64,000 bases of DNA from SB15 sp964639245. GTDB lineage: Bacteria; Chloroflexota; Anaerolineae; Aggregatilineales; J027. The position numbers and the translations under genes are program-made. The stretch covers positions 190,031 to 254,030 of the forward strand of contig CAZXCU010000008.1 of the NCBI GenBank assembly GCA_964639245.1. Reading direction: 5' to 3'. Below are positions 54,130 to 62,125 of the stretch, in pieces. Position 1 is the stretch's first letter. Every line of letters begins with the position of its first letter. Below the pieces are notes generated by a model, which saw only the letters and a program-made list of their open reading frames with translations, made no database searches and had not been told where the DNA came from.

Positions 54130-54161
54130 CTTTGGTCATAGATTGAAAAACGAGACCAAAG
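54130..54161 (+). promoter_or_regulatory. Leader stem covering the archaellin ribosome site
   Basis: CTTTGGTC (54130-54137) pairs perfectly with GACCAAAG (54154-54161); the second arm overlaps the AAAGGA ribosome site (54158-54163) 11 nt before the ATG. Closing this stem would hide the site, so translation of archaellin may be controlled. Confidence 0.45.
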
Positions 54162-54174
54162 GAAATTATCCAAA

Positions 54175-54750
54175 ATGATGACCCAAAAAAATCTCCACCA
54201 GAATGAACAAGGGCAAACCGCTCTCGAAACCGCCATTATTCTGATTGCCTTTATTGTAGTTGCTTCTGTCTTTGCTTTTACCATTTTGTCTGCGGGTTCC
54301 GCCTCCACTGAAAAAGGGGAAGAAGCGATTTACTCCGGTTTGACGGGCGTACAGTCCTCCATGAGCATCAAGGGTGCGGTGATTGCCCAAGAAGGCGCAA
54401 CCGCCGACAAAGTAGACAAAGTTGTTTTCTCTGTGGCGCTGGTGTCTGGTGGCGACCCGATTGATATGACCGATACCACCGGGAACAACGCCGTGGTTAT
54501 TAGCTACCGCGATGGTACACAAATTAAGAACGAACTCGACTGGACAGTCACTTGGATTGGGAACAATGATGCCGACAAACTGCTTGAAGAAGGCGAATTG
54601 GCAGAAGTTACCGTGTCGCTGGCTGGTTTGACCACCACACTCGGCGCGAACACCGCCTTCACCTTGGAAATCAAACCGCCCACCGGGGCAATCCTGAGCG
54701 TCAACCGAACCACCCCCGCCTCCATTGAAAAAGTGAATGAACTCCGCTAA
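54175..54750 (+). CDS. arlB: Archaellin (filament subunit, ArlB-like)
   Basis: 191 aa. Class III (pilin-type) leader: charged start MMTQKNLHQNEQG, then QTALETAIILIAFIVVASVFAFTI. Likely cleavage is after the Gly of NEQG, leaving Glu at +5 as in type IV pilins, while the following domain (residues 40-190, beta-rich, ending with ILSVNRTTPASIEKVNELR) matches archaellin outer domains. The mature subunit would be moved across the membrane and built into a rotating filament. Start is ATG 54175 or 54178. First gene of the archaellum operon, separated from the motor genes by a strong terminator-like RNA. Confidence 0.88.
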   Translation: MMTQKNLHQNEQGQTALETAIILIAFIVVASVFAFTILSAGSASTEKGEEAIYSGLTGVQSSMSIKGAVIAQEGATADKVDKVVFSVALVSGGDPIDMTDTTGNNAVVISYRDGTQIKNELDWTVTWIGNNDADKLLEEGELAEVTVSLAGLTTTLGANTAFTLEIKPPTGAILSVNRTTPASIEKVNELR

Positions 54751-54760
54751 GTAGCTGCCC

Positions 54761-54781
54761 GGGGTGGTGATGAACCACCCC
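54761..54781 (+). terminator. First hairpin after the archaellin gene
   Basis: Perfect 8-bp stem GGGGTGGT (54761-54768) and ACCACCCC (54774-54781) with a 5-nt loop, 10 bp after the archaellin stop; no T tract. It may stabilise the abundant archaellin mRNA end. Confidence 0.55.
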
Positions 54782-54808
54782 CAAGTTCTTTACCAACCAA
54801 GATTTGAA

Positions 54809-54926
54809 CGGGGACGGCCAGCCCCGCACAAAGTCAAATTTATACGGTCTTATCCACTTCGGACGAAGTACAAGACAAGAACTGTTCTACCTAAGCCTGG
54901 CCGTGACGGTAGCACAGTTCTTTTTT
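54809..54926 (+). ncRNA. Candidate structured RNA with predicted kissing loop and terminator
   Basis: Three helices. P1: CGGGG (54809-54813) with CCCCG (54822-54826), 8-nt loop ACGGCCAG. P2: ACTTC/GAAGT (54856-54869), GGAC loop. P3 terminator: AAGAACTGT + CTACC (54877-54891) with GGTAG + ACAGTTCTT (54908-54922), then T4. The P3 loop contains CTGGCCGT (54897-54904), the exact reverse complement of the whole P1 loop, so an 8-bp loop-loop contact can form. The 3' stem plus T tract is terminator-like and lies before arlD/E. I do not recognise a known riboswitch class. Role: attenuator or regulator, inferred. Confidence 0.6.
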
Positions 54927-54944
54927 ATCGGATAAGAGGTCAAC

Positions 54945-55577
54945 ATGGACTTAGAGCAGAAAGTACAGCGCCTTGAACAGGAAATCCTGCTGCTGAAGGC
55001 GCAGATTCAAACTACCTTACTCGATATTCAAGAGCAGCTTTTGAATAATGCGTATCCCGAACTGCGGACGGAATCGGGGACTTCTGCCAAAGCTACTGCC
55101 CCGACTGTCTTGCAACCAGAACTGCCCGCGATTGTGCAAAAAGTTCGTCTGGATGAACCGGGTTCAACCCCGCCAGAATACCCCACCTTGCCCCATGCGC
55201 TGGATTGGGCCAGCCTGTCTGAAATGGAAACATGGGCGGGGGAAAAAGTTGCACGGCATGGCAGGCAACGCACCCTCGAATTGATTGATACCTATACATC
55301 CAAAGGGCGTTTTACCGAAGAAGTGCGCGATGCGCTGGTACATTATGTGATGATGTACGACCAAGAGCCTGCCCCCAGAAAAATCGTTGAAGAACCTGTG
55401 ACTCAGCCCACCAAACGGAATGGAACAACCCCATCAGAAAAACGTCCCACTGACCCCAAACCTGCTGCTGTGACCGCTAAACCGGTGGCAGATGAGCAAA
55501 ATCATCAGGTGCGTAAAAATATCCTCAAACTGATTGCCGGGATTCAAAATATCGGGGTAGGGGGCAAACATGGATAA
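54945..55577 (+). CDS. Archaellum protein ArlD/E-like
   Basis: 210 aa. N-terminal coiled coil (residues 1-33, VQRLEQEILLLKAQIQTTLLDIQEQL in heptads), then a linker and a domain (about 86-140: ALDWASLSEMETWAG, RTLELIDTYTSKGRFTEEV, ALVHYVMMYDQ) that resembles the archaeal FlaD/E domain. The C-terminus is Pro/Lys-rich and ends in a basic helix. In archaea, ArlC/D/E form a ring around ArlI/J and relay taxis signals. Ribosome site AGAGGT. It overlaps the next gene by 8 bp. Confidence 0.75.
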   Translation: MDLEQKVQRLEQEILLLKAQIQTTLLDIQEQLLNNAYPELRTESGTSAKATAPTVLQPELPAIVQKVRLDEPGSTPPEYPTLPHALDWASLSEMETWAGEKVARHGRQRTLELIDTYTSKGRFTEEVRDALVHYVMMYDQEPAPRKIVEEPVTQPTKRNGTTPSEKRPTDPKPAAVTAKPVADEQNHQVRKNILKLIAGIQNIGVGGKHG

Positions 55578-56082
55578 ATCAATCAGCACCGCCCTTTTTA
55601 TTGTGGTGAGCATGGTCATGGCGTTGATGCTGTTTAACGTCGCCTACCCGGCGATTGTCGAAAGCGGCGACGCTATCTCTGGCATGACCAACCGCGCTGA
55701 CGAACAAATGCGGAGTCAGATAACGTTGATTCATGCGGCGGGGGAACTTGACCAGACTGGAACGTGGCAGGACACCAACGCCAACGGTGAATTTGAGGTG
55801 TTTGTGTGGGTAAAAAACGTGGGCGACTCGACACTCATCGGGATTGACCGCCTTGATGTGTTTTTAGGCCCGGAAGGCAACTTTGCCCGTATCCCCCACC
55901 AGAGTCATGCCAACGGCAGCAAGCCTTACTGGACATATCAAATCGAAAATGCGGCGGAATGGACTCCAACCGCTACCGTCAAATTGGTCATCCACTATCA
56001 ATTCCCCATCACTTCGGGTCGGTATTTTGTGAAAGTGGTTGTTCCCAACGGTGTGGCGGATGAGGACTTTTTTGGATTATAA
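55570..56082 (+). CDS. arlG: Archaellum stator protein ArlG-like
   Basis: 170 aa. N-terminal membrane helix (ALFIVVSMVMALMLFNVAY), then an extracytoplasmic beta-sandwich with VFVWVKNVGDSTLIGIDRLDVF, YWTYQIENAAEWTP and RYFVKVVVPNGVADEDFF, similar in order to archaeal ArlG. ArlG with ArlF forms the anchored stator. Overlaps arlD/E by 8 bp. Which of the two small proteins is ArlF and which ArlG is inferred from these segments. Confidence 0.75.
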   Translation: MDKSISTALFIVVSMVMALMLFNVAYPAIVESGDAISGMTNRADEQMRSQITLIHAAGELDQTGTWQDTNANGEFEVFVWVKNVGDSTLIGIDRLDVFLGPEGNFARIPHQSHANGSKPYWTYQIENAAEWTPTATVKLVIHYQFPITSGRYFVKVVVPNGVADEDFFGL

Positions 56083-56085
56083 GCG

Positions 56086-57186
56086 ATGGAAACTGTATTA
56101 ACCGCTTCTCTCATCATTTTCATTATCTTATTTGCTTCGCTGACCTTGTATCAGGGGTTTATGACATCGCAAGAAACGATGATCGACTCATGGCAAGCGA
56201 TGGAAAATCGGCTGGAAACCCAGTCTCAAACACGCCTCAGCGCCTCCGATATGTCGGTCAGTGGGGCAGGGGCAAACATTGAAGTGCTGCTGCGGAATGA
56301 GGGGGCGGTCAAACTTGCGGATTACGCCCGTTGGGATGTGATTGTTCACTATTATGATGATAGTGGTCTGTATCATATTGCATGGCTGCCCTATGAACTG
56401 GGTGTGCCGCTGAGCAATGAATGGGCGGTGGGTTTGCTGTCCCAGGACGGACGGCCAGAAGCCTTCGAGCAGCAGATTTTTAATCCCGGCGAAACTTTGC
56501 AGTTGCAAATCGCGGTTGCGCCTGCAATCGGGGCAGGTCAGCCTGTGTCTGTCGTTGTGGTGACGGAGATGGGAAAAGCAGCAGCCAGCATGACAGTACG
56601 GAATGAACCACCCCTCTTGACTACCCACAAGGGATTGACCGCCAACGCGGGAATGCCTACACCGATTTTAAAGAGTGTTTTGCAAGTTACTGATGCTGAT
56701 ACGCCCGCGCATCAACTTATTTATACGGTTACTACTGCACCCGTTCATGGTACATTGACTCCTGCGCTGACTTTTACCCAAGCGGATATTGACAACAGTT
56801 TGGTGAGTTATAGCGGAACTGCCAGCGACAATTTTGAATTTACCGTATCGGATGGCATCGACAGCATCGGAACATATTCTTTTTCTATTAGCATCAATGC
56901 CGCGCCGATTTTGAGCGTGAATCTACCTTTGATTTTAACAAACAGCAGCGAAATTAGCGCTGCTTTGCTGTCCGTGACAGATGCCGATAATGCGCCTGCC
57001 GAATTGGTGTATACGGTAATTGCTGCCCCCAGCAACGGAACTTTGAGTCTGGGTGGGTCATTTACCCAGCAGCAAATTAATGACCATCTGCTGACCTACA
57101 CCGGCGCGGGTAGCGATAGTTTTCAGTTTAGTGTCTCCGATGGCAGCAATACCATCGGCATTTATACCTTTTCGATTGTCCCATAG
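56086..57186 (+). CDS. arlF: Archaellum stator protein ArlF-like with two extra cadherin/CSPG-like repeats
   Basis: 366 aa, about double the usual ArlF length. N-terminal membrane helix (TASLIIFIILFASLTLYQGF), an ArlF-like beta domain (about 55-170: IEVLLRNEGAVKLADYARWDVIV, and a Val-rich strand VSVVVVTEM). Then two tandem repeats (about 175-270 and 272-366) with the pattern VTDAD-x-L-[IV]YTV-x-AP-x-GTL-FTQ-x-x-[IL]-x-[DN]-x-LxxYxGxxSDxFxFxVSDG, typical of CSPG/cadherin-like adhesin modules. ArlF binds the S-layer in archaea; here the repeats could add adhesion or anchoring. Starts 3 bp after arlG. Confidence 0.8.
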   Translation: METVLTASLIIFIILFASLTLYQGFMTSQETMIDSWQAMENRLETQSQTRLSASDMSVSGAGANIEVLLRNEGAVKLADYARWDVIVHYYDDSGLYHIAWLPYELGVPLSNEWAVGLLSQDGRPEAFEQQIFNPGETLQLQIAVAPAIGAGQPVSVVVVTEMGKAAASMTVRNEPPLLTTHKGLTANAGMPTPILKSVLQVTDADTPAHQLIYTVTTAPVHGTLTPALTFTQADIDNSLVSYSGTASDNFEFTVSDGIDSIGTYSFSISINAAPILSVNLPLILTNSSEISAALLSVTDADNAPAELVYTVIAAPSNGTLSLGGSFTQQQINDHLLTYTGAGSDSFQFSVSDGSNTIGIYTFSIVP

Positions 57187-57194
57187 GAGGCAGC

Positions 57195-57899
57195 ATGGCA
57201 AATATGACCAACGAAACTCGTGTGATTACTGCGGGCAACGACGAATTGGACAGCCGCTTAGGGGGCGGAATTCCCGTTGGCTCACTGGTGTTAATTGAGG
57301 GCGGCTCCGGGGTGGGAAAATCGGTGCTGGCTCAACAGTTGGTGTACGGCTCACTCTTGGAAGGGTTTACGGTGAGCCTGTTTACCACTGAAAACAGCGT
57401 GAAAAGTCTGGCATGGCAAATGCAGGGTCTCAGCCTTGATGTGCTGGATTTTTTGCTGCTGGGCAAACTGCGCGTGTATCCGATTGAACTGACCCATCTT
57501 GGGGAAGAAGCATCGGATACACTGTTGCAGTGTGTCAAAATGGAAAGTGAACAGGACATCATCATTGTGGACTCGTTTACCTCCGCCGCCATGCAAAGCC
57601 AGAGCGAAACCGAACTCTTCCGCTTTTTTGAGGAATGTAAACGGTTGTGCGCCAGAGGCAAAACGATCATTGTGACCCTGCATTCTCAGGCAGTTCACGC
57701 GGAAATGCTGGACACCATTTGCGCCAAAAGTGATGCTCATTTGCGGCTGCGTTCCGAACGGGACGGGCAGCGGATTGTGAAAACGCTGGAAGTTGCCAAA
57801 GTGCGCGGCGCAACCAAAATGACCGGCGCGATTGTCGGGTTTGATGTTGAACCGGGTTGGGGAATGCGTGTTATTCCCATTAGCAAAGCGCGAGGATAG
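57195..57899 (+). CDS. arlH: Archaellum KaiC-like ATPase ArlH
   Basis: 234 aa RecA/KaiC-type ATPase. Walker A EGGSGVGKS (35-43, K42), Walker B DIIIVDSFTS, and the end block VRGATKMTGAIVGFDVEPGWGM. Family signatures near the N-terminus (AGNDELDSRLGGGIPVGS) are seen. ArlH binds ATP and, with ArlI and ArlJ, builds the motor; its autophosphorylation controls ArlI binding in archaea. Ribosome site AGGAGG. Six bp gap to arlI. Confidence 0.88.
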   Translation: MANMTNETRVITAGNDELDSRLGGGIPVGSLVLIEGGSGVGKSVLAQQLVYGSLLEGFTVSLFTTENSVKSLAWQMQGLSLDVLDFLLLGKLRVYPIELTHLGEEASDTLLQCVKMESEQDIIIVDSFTSAAMQSQSETELFRFFEECKRLCARGKTIIVTLHSQAVHAEMLDTICAKSDAHLRLRSERDGQRIVKTLEVAKVRGATKMTGAIVGFDVEPGWGMRVIPISKARG

Positions 57900-57905
57900 C
57901 ACATC

Positions 57906-59585
57906 ATGCCACAGACGGTTATTCCATTTAGCTTTAAGACCACACCGGCACCAATTGAAAGTTTGTATGCAGCCATGTCGCCTGCGCTGCGTGAAGCGTG
58001 CGAAAAATCGGCCATTTTGAGCGAATATGTGCGCCGTTTGCCGATTGAAGAAACCGGAATGCCCGCGTTTTATCCCAAGCCTTCGCGCAATTTATCCTCC
58101 TTGCCAGATAAAAATTTGATTTATCCGACCAAAGAGGGCTTGTTTGTCCACATTTACCCGGATAGCACAGGCGCACGCGACCATTACATTGCGGTTGAAC
58201 CGACCATTGTGGTGGATATTGACGCGCTCATTCCTGAAATTGATGATCGTCTGGTGGAATGGGCGGAGGACATCGGGAATACTGATGATAAGGAAGAAAA
58301 GAAAACGCTGCTGCTGCGGCTGATTGACAATTTTTGCACGACCAGCCCACTTGACAAGAAAAAAAACGGCAAAATTGCGGTCACTCCAATTGAACTGGAG
58401 GGGATTCGCTATCGGATTTTGCGGGACAAGGTGGGGTTGGGGGTGCTGCAACCGCTTCTGCTGGACAACAACATTGAGGACATCAGTTGCAGCGGGGTCG
58501 GTCATATTTTCATCGAACACAAAATTTTTAAAAGTGTGCAATCCTCGATTGTGTTTGTTGACCATGCCGATGTGGATGGCTTCGCGGTGTGGTTGGGGGA
58601 ATGGATTAAAAGTCCGGTCACGGTGCGGAATCCACTGGTGGATGCGGTGCTGCCGGATGGCTCACGTATCAACATTGTGTACGGGCAGGAAATTTCCAAA
58701 CGTGGCAGCAATTTCACCATCCGTAAGTTCTCTGGTGTGCCGACCAGCGTATTAGAACTCATCGAGTTTGGCACGATGGATTATACAATGGCGGCCTACC
58801 TTTCGATGATGCTGGAAGAAGGCATGAATTTGTTCATGGTGGGCGCAACGGCTTCGGGCAAAACCACCACCCTCAACGCCATCACCGCCTTCATTAAGCC
58901 CGATGCCAAAATCGTCACGATTGAGGACACGCCGGAAGTCTCGGTGCCGCATAAAAATTGGGTACAGGAAACCACGCGGCATATGGGGGCAGAAAATAAA
59001 GGCGGCGAAGTGGGCATGTTTGAACTGCTTAAAGCTGCCCTGCGTCAACGCCCTGACCGGATTATCGTCGGGGAAATCCGGGCGGTGGAAGCGGTGGTCG
59101 CTTTTCAGGCTATGCAGACGGGGCATGGGGTCATGTCCACCTTTCACGCGGCCTCTGTCGAAAAACTCATTCAACGCCTGACCGGGGATCCCATCAACAT
59201 CCCCAAAACCTACATTGATAACCTGAATCTAGCGGTGATTCAATCGCCCGTGCGGTTGACGGATGGCAAATCTGCCCGCCGTATTTTGAGCATTAACGAA
59301 ATTATCGGGTATGACCCGGTATCCGAGAGTTTCTCTTTTCTGGAATGTTTTCGCTGGAATCCGGGAACAGACCGGTTTGAATTTCCCGGTTACATGAATA
59401 GCTATTTGCTGGAACAGATCATCGCCATCAAACGCGGGATTCCCCCCAGCCAGCGCAAAACCATCTACGACCAGTTGAAACGCCGCGCCAAGATTTTTGA
59501 AAAGCTGCATAAGGAAAAAGGAGTCACCGATTTCTATGAATTCTTCAACATCCTTGCCGAAGCAAGGCGACAGAACCTCCTATAA
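57906..59585 (+). CDS. arlI: Archaellum motor/assembly ATPase ArlI
   Basis: 559 aa type II/IV secretion ATPase of the FlaI/GspE superfamily. N-terminal domain (1-285) with LRDKVGLGVLQPLLLDNNIEDISCSGVGHIF; Walker A GATASGKT (313-320), Asp box IEDTPEV, Walker B RPDRIIVGEIR (382-392, E390), and His box GHGVMSTFHA. It powers both filament assembly and rotation in archaea by hexamer cycling. It overlaps the next gene, arlJ, whose likely start is at 59536. Confidence 0.92.
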   Translation: MPQTVIPFSFKTTPAPIESLYAAMSPALREACEKSAILSEYVRRLPIEETGMPAFYPKPSRNLSSLPDKNLIYPTKEGLFVHIYPDSTGARDHYIAVEPTIVVDIDALIPEIDDRLVEWAEDIGNTDDKEEKKTLLLRLIDNFCTTSPLDKKKNGKIAVTPIELEGIRYRILRDKVGLGVLQPLLLDNNIEDISCSGVGHIFIEHKIFKSVQSSIVFVDHADVDGFAVWLGEWIKSPVTVRNPLVDAVLPDGSRINIVYGQEISKRGSNFTIRKFSGVPTSVLELIEFGTMDYTMAAYLSMMLEEGMNLFMVGATASGKTTTLNAITAFIKPDAKIVTIEDTPEVSVPHKNWVQETTRHMGAENKGGEVGMFELLKAALRQRPDRIIVGEIRAVEAVVAFQAMQTGHGVMSTFHAASVEKLIQRLTGDPINIPKTYIDNLNLAVIQSPVRLTDGKSARRILSINEIIGYDPVSESFSFLECFRWNPGTDRFEFPGYMNSYLLEQIIAIKRGIPPSQRKTIYDQLKRRAKIFEKLHKEKGVTDFYEFFNILAEARRQNLL

Positions 59586-61023
59586 AATCGTTTCGCCTTT
59601 TCAGTTGTTTTACCAACTGACCTTCATGTCGGCGATGGCGGCGGCGGGCATCACACGCAGCAAAACCTTTGAGATGGCAGCGCAGGCCAGTTCTCCGGCG
59701 GCGGAATATTTCGCGGCGATTAACACACTGGTCACGGAATTTCGCTACGACTACCCCGAAGCATGTCGTCGCATCGGGACACAAGCCAAATCGGACAACA
59801 TGCGGAGTTTTTTGCTCCGTCTTTCCGATGCCCTCCGTTCCGGCGAACCCTTGGCGGATTTTCTGGCACGCGAGGCGGAGGTTCAGGGCGAAGATTACAA
59901 AAATAAATATGAACGTGATCTGGAAGCGATGAAACAATGGACAAATGCCTTTTCTTCCATTGTGATTTCCGTCGCCCTCATCATCATCATTCAGGTCATT
60001 TCCGCGATGATTTATTCGCTCAATACCAGCGTCATTTTAGGGCTGGTGTTTACCGGGGTGACACTGGCGAGTTTTGGCGCGTGGATTATCTGGCGGTCTG
60101 CCCCGCAAGAAATCATGACCGTCAAACCGTCGTTAGGCTCATCGGAACAGCGCCGCGCCCTGCAAATGTTCCGTCTGCTGACCCCGCTGACGGTGATGGT
60201 TGCCGCCCTGTTGAATCTGGTGGGGGTGCCGCTGGGGTGGTTGTTGATGCTGGTCGGGGCGATGATTTTTCCGGTGGGGATTATCAGCCTCATCAGTGAC
60301 CGCAAAACCAACAAAAAAGACGATGAATTTAGCACCTTTCTCCGTTCGGCGGGCGGGATGGCAACCTCAAGTGGTACGACCTTAAAACAAGCCCTCACCC
60401 GCATTGATTTAAGTTCTTTCCCCACACTGGAACAGGATATTACTCGTTTGAGTACCCGTTTGCAGGCACAGGTTGAACCCGAAGTTTGCTGGCACAAGTT
60501 CGGCCTAGAGTCCGGCAGCAAACTGATTAGCGAAGTCATCGGGATTTTTTATGGGGCGGTCAAAATGGGCGGCGACCCGGAACGTGTCGGTTATTTATGC
60601 TCTCTGTTTACCTCCAAAACCTCACAACTGCGTGCCAAACGGCGTTTAACAGCGGGGACATTTGCGGCGCTGACCACGGTGATGCAGGCGGTGGTCGCGG
60701 GGTTGATGGTGTTTGTATTCTCGATTGTGGACAATTTCGCCACGCTGGTTGAGGATTTGATGCCCAAAGATGACCCCACGATGAGCAACCAAGCCGCGAT
60801 GAACTTGACCTTAGCCAATTTTACCGACTCTGATTTGCAATTTTTGTCCAGCATTACCATCGCCATGATTTTGCTGTTGGCGGCGGTGTGTGCGGCGGCG
60901 GTCACGTTGGGGGACGGTGGCTATCGCTTGAAAGGGTATTTTTATCTGGGCATTACCATCTGGATTTCGGGGTTAAGTTTTCTGCTGGTGCCGCCGATTG
61001 TGGCGAGCATTTTGAAAATGTAA
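59536..61023 (+). CDS. arlJ: Archaellum membrane platform protein ArlJ
   Basis: 495 aa, T2SS-F type polytopic protein. Two cytoplasmic domains (about 45-145 and 260-390) alternate with TM clusters (about 140-200, 210-255, 370-410, 445-495). Family landmarks: FQLFYQLTFMSAMAAAGITRSKTF and YFAAINTLVTEFRYDYPEACRR. I place the start at ATG 59536 (MNSSTSLPK), overlapping arlI by 50 bp; a frame 13 codons longer starts inside arlI. It carries ArlI on its cytoplasmic face and holds the filament base. Confidence 0.85.
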   Translation: MNSSTSLPKQGDRTSYKIVSPFQLFYQLTFMSAMAAAGITRSKTFEMAAQASSPAAEYFAAINTLVTEFRYDYPEACRRIGTQAKSDNMRSFLLRLSDALRSGEPLADFLAREAEVQGEDYKNKYERDLEAMKQWTNAFSSIVISVALIIIIQVISAMIYSLNTSVILGLVFTGVTLASFGAWIIWRSAPQEIMTVKPSLGSSEQRRALQMFRLLTPLTVMVAALLNLVGVPLGWLLMLVGAMIFPVGIISLISDRKTNKKDDEFSTFLRSAGGMATSSGTTLKQALTRIDLSSFPTLEQDITRLSTRLQAQVEPEVCWHKFGLESGSKLISEVIGIFYGAVKMGGDPERVGYLCSLFTSKTSQLRAKRRLTAGTFAALTTVMQAVVAGLMVFVFSIVDNFATLVEDLMPKDDPTMSNQAAMNLTLANFTDSDLQFLSSITIAMILLLAAVCAAAVTLGDGGYRLKGYFYLGITIWISGLSFLLVPPIVASILKM

Positions 61024-61033
61024 GGGGTGTACC

Positions 61034-61498
61034 ATGTTCGATTTTATCCTCCAACAAAAACTCATTGTGGCGATGCTTGGAATCGCCTGTTTGCCCCTGT
61101 TTATGGCAACTCTGATTCTGGTGCTGGCTCAGGTGCGCCAATGGAAAAATCGTCCGCGTCCGGTTGCGCCAATGACGGCGGAGGTTCAAGATAACACGGG
61201 GCAGGAAAATGTTGCACCATCCGTTCCGGCAACAGCAAATGCGGCGGGAACAGGCGGTCAAACGATGGGGGCAAAATCCAAAACATCAGGGCTGACCACT
61301 CCCCCCCCAACCGAACAACCCGCAGGGGAAGCGGTGATTTCATCCGAAATGCAAGATTTGCTTTCCAGTGTGTTCACGGATGAGGAAACCGTTGCCCGGT
61401 ATCAGGTGTTGCTCAAGGGCGTTGACCCGATGTCGGCTGAGGAATTGACAGAATTGAGCCAGCGGATTCTGGCGCAGTTGAAAGGACAACCGTCATGA
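61034..61498 (+). CDS. Unknown membrane protein of the archaellum operon
   Basis: 154 aa; not recognised. One N-terminal TM (IVAMLGIACLPLFMATLILVLA, about residues 10-32), a Pro/Thr/Gly/Ala-rich middle (about 45-100), and a C-terminal acidic domain (about 103-154: EMQDLLSSVFTDEETVARY, MSAEELTELSQRILAQL). Starts 10 bp after arlJ and overlaps the peptidase by 4 bp. A cytosolic tail could link the motor to a soluble partner; this is a guess from topology. Confidence 0.65.
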   Translation: MFDFILQQKLIVAMLGIACLPLFMATLILVLAQVRQWKNRPRPVAPMTAEVQDNTGQENVAPSVPATANAAGTGGQTMGAKSKTSGLTTPPPTEQPAGEAVISSEMQDLLSSVFTDEETVARYQVLLKGVDPMSAEELTELSQRILAQLKGQPS

Positions 61499-62109
61499 TG
61501 GTCGTGATGGGGATTTTCGGAGCGCTAGGGGGGTGGCTGCTGCTGTCCGGGGTCGATTATCTGCCGCGTTTTTCCCCGAATTTTTCATCTACCAAGCGGC
61601 AGGAATGGGACGGGTTGCGTTTTTTTATCCCGCTATTGGGCGCAGCGCTGATGATTTTGCTGTATGCCACCAACGGATTTTCAAGCCATTTGCTGGTGTT
61701 GGCGGTGGGCTGCGCGTATTTTTTGCTGATAGCGCTGATTGACTTAAAATATCGGCTGGTGCTGAATTTGATGACCTATCCGGCAATCATCCTTGTGATT
61801 CTTGCGGGGGTGCTGGGGCAACCTGACCAACTTCTGCCAATTTTGCTCGGTGGGGGGTTCGCTTTTGGCATTTTTTATCTCACTGCACGGCTGCGTCCGG
61901 GTGATTTGGGGATGGGGGATGTCAAATTAGCCGCCTTACTGGGAGTGCTGTTTGGCTTTCCGAATGTCCTCTATGCGCTGTTGATTGGGGGAGGGGTGGG
62001 GGCAGTCGTCGCTTTGTTTTTACTCCTGCGGCAGCATGGTACGAAATTTACCATGCCCTATGCCCCTTTTTTGTGTGTTGGGGCAGTGGTTGTGTTACTC
62101 TATGTCTAA
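61495..62109 (+). CDS. Type IV prepilin/prearchaellin peptidase (A24 family)
   Basis: 204 aa, six or more membrane segments. The two catalytic aspartates are visible: D83 in ALIDLKYRLVLN and D142 in GDLGMGDVKLAA (GxGD motif). It lacks the bacterial N-terminal Cys-rich methyltransferase part, so it is a stand-alone peptidase, like archaeal FlaK/PibD in function. It should cleave the class III leader of ArlB and ArlB-like subunits. Overlaps the unknown gene by 4 bp. Confidence 0.9.
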   Translation: MMVVMGIFGALGGWLLLSGVDYLPRFSPNFSSTKRQEWDGLRFFIPLLGAALMILLYATNGFSSHLLVLAVGCAYFLLIALIDLKYRLVLNLMTYPAIILVILAGVLGQPDQLLPILLGGGFAFGIFYLTARLRPGDLGMGDVKLAALLGVLFGFPNVLYALLIGGGVGAVVALFLLLRQHGTKFTMPYAPFLCVGAVVVLLYV

Positions 62110-62125
62110 GGGATGGTGAGCGAGC

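Larger units (their letters stand above)
53621..54174. other. 554-bp spacer upstream of the archaellin gene
   Basis: After the terminator at 53631-53651 it has no convincing gene. It carries a partial dispersed repeat (53971-54035), a TACGTA palindrome (54063-54080) and a stem sequestering the archaellin ribosome site (54130-54161). Confidence 0.6.

Noticed and set aside
54809..54926. Cyclic-di-GMP or other known riboswitch
   Set aside because: Only isolated words resemble known aptamers; the conserved cores I can recall are not present, so it is left as an unknown structured RNA.
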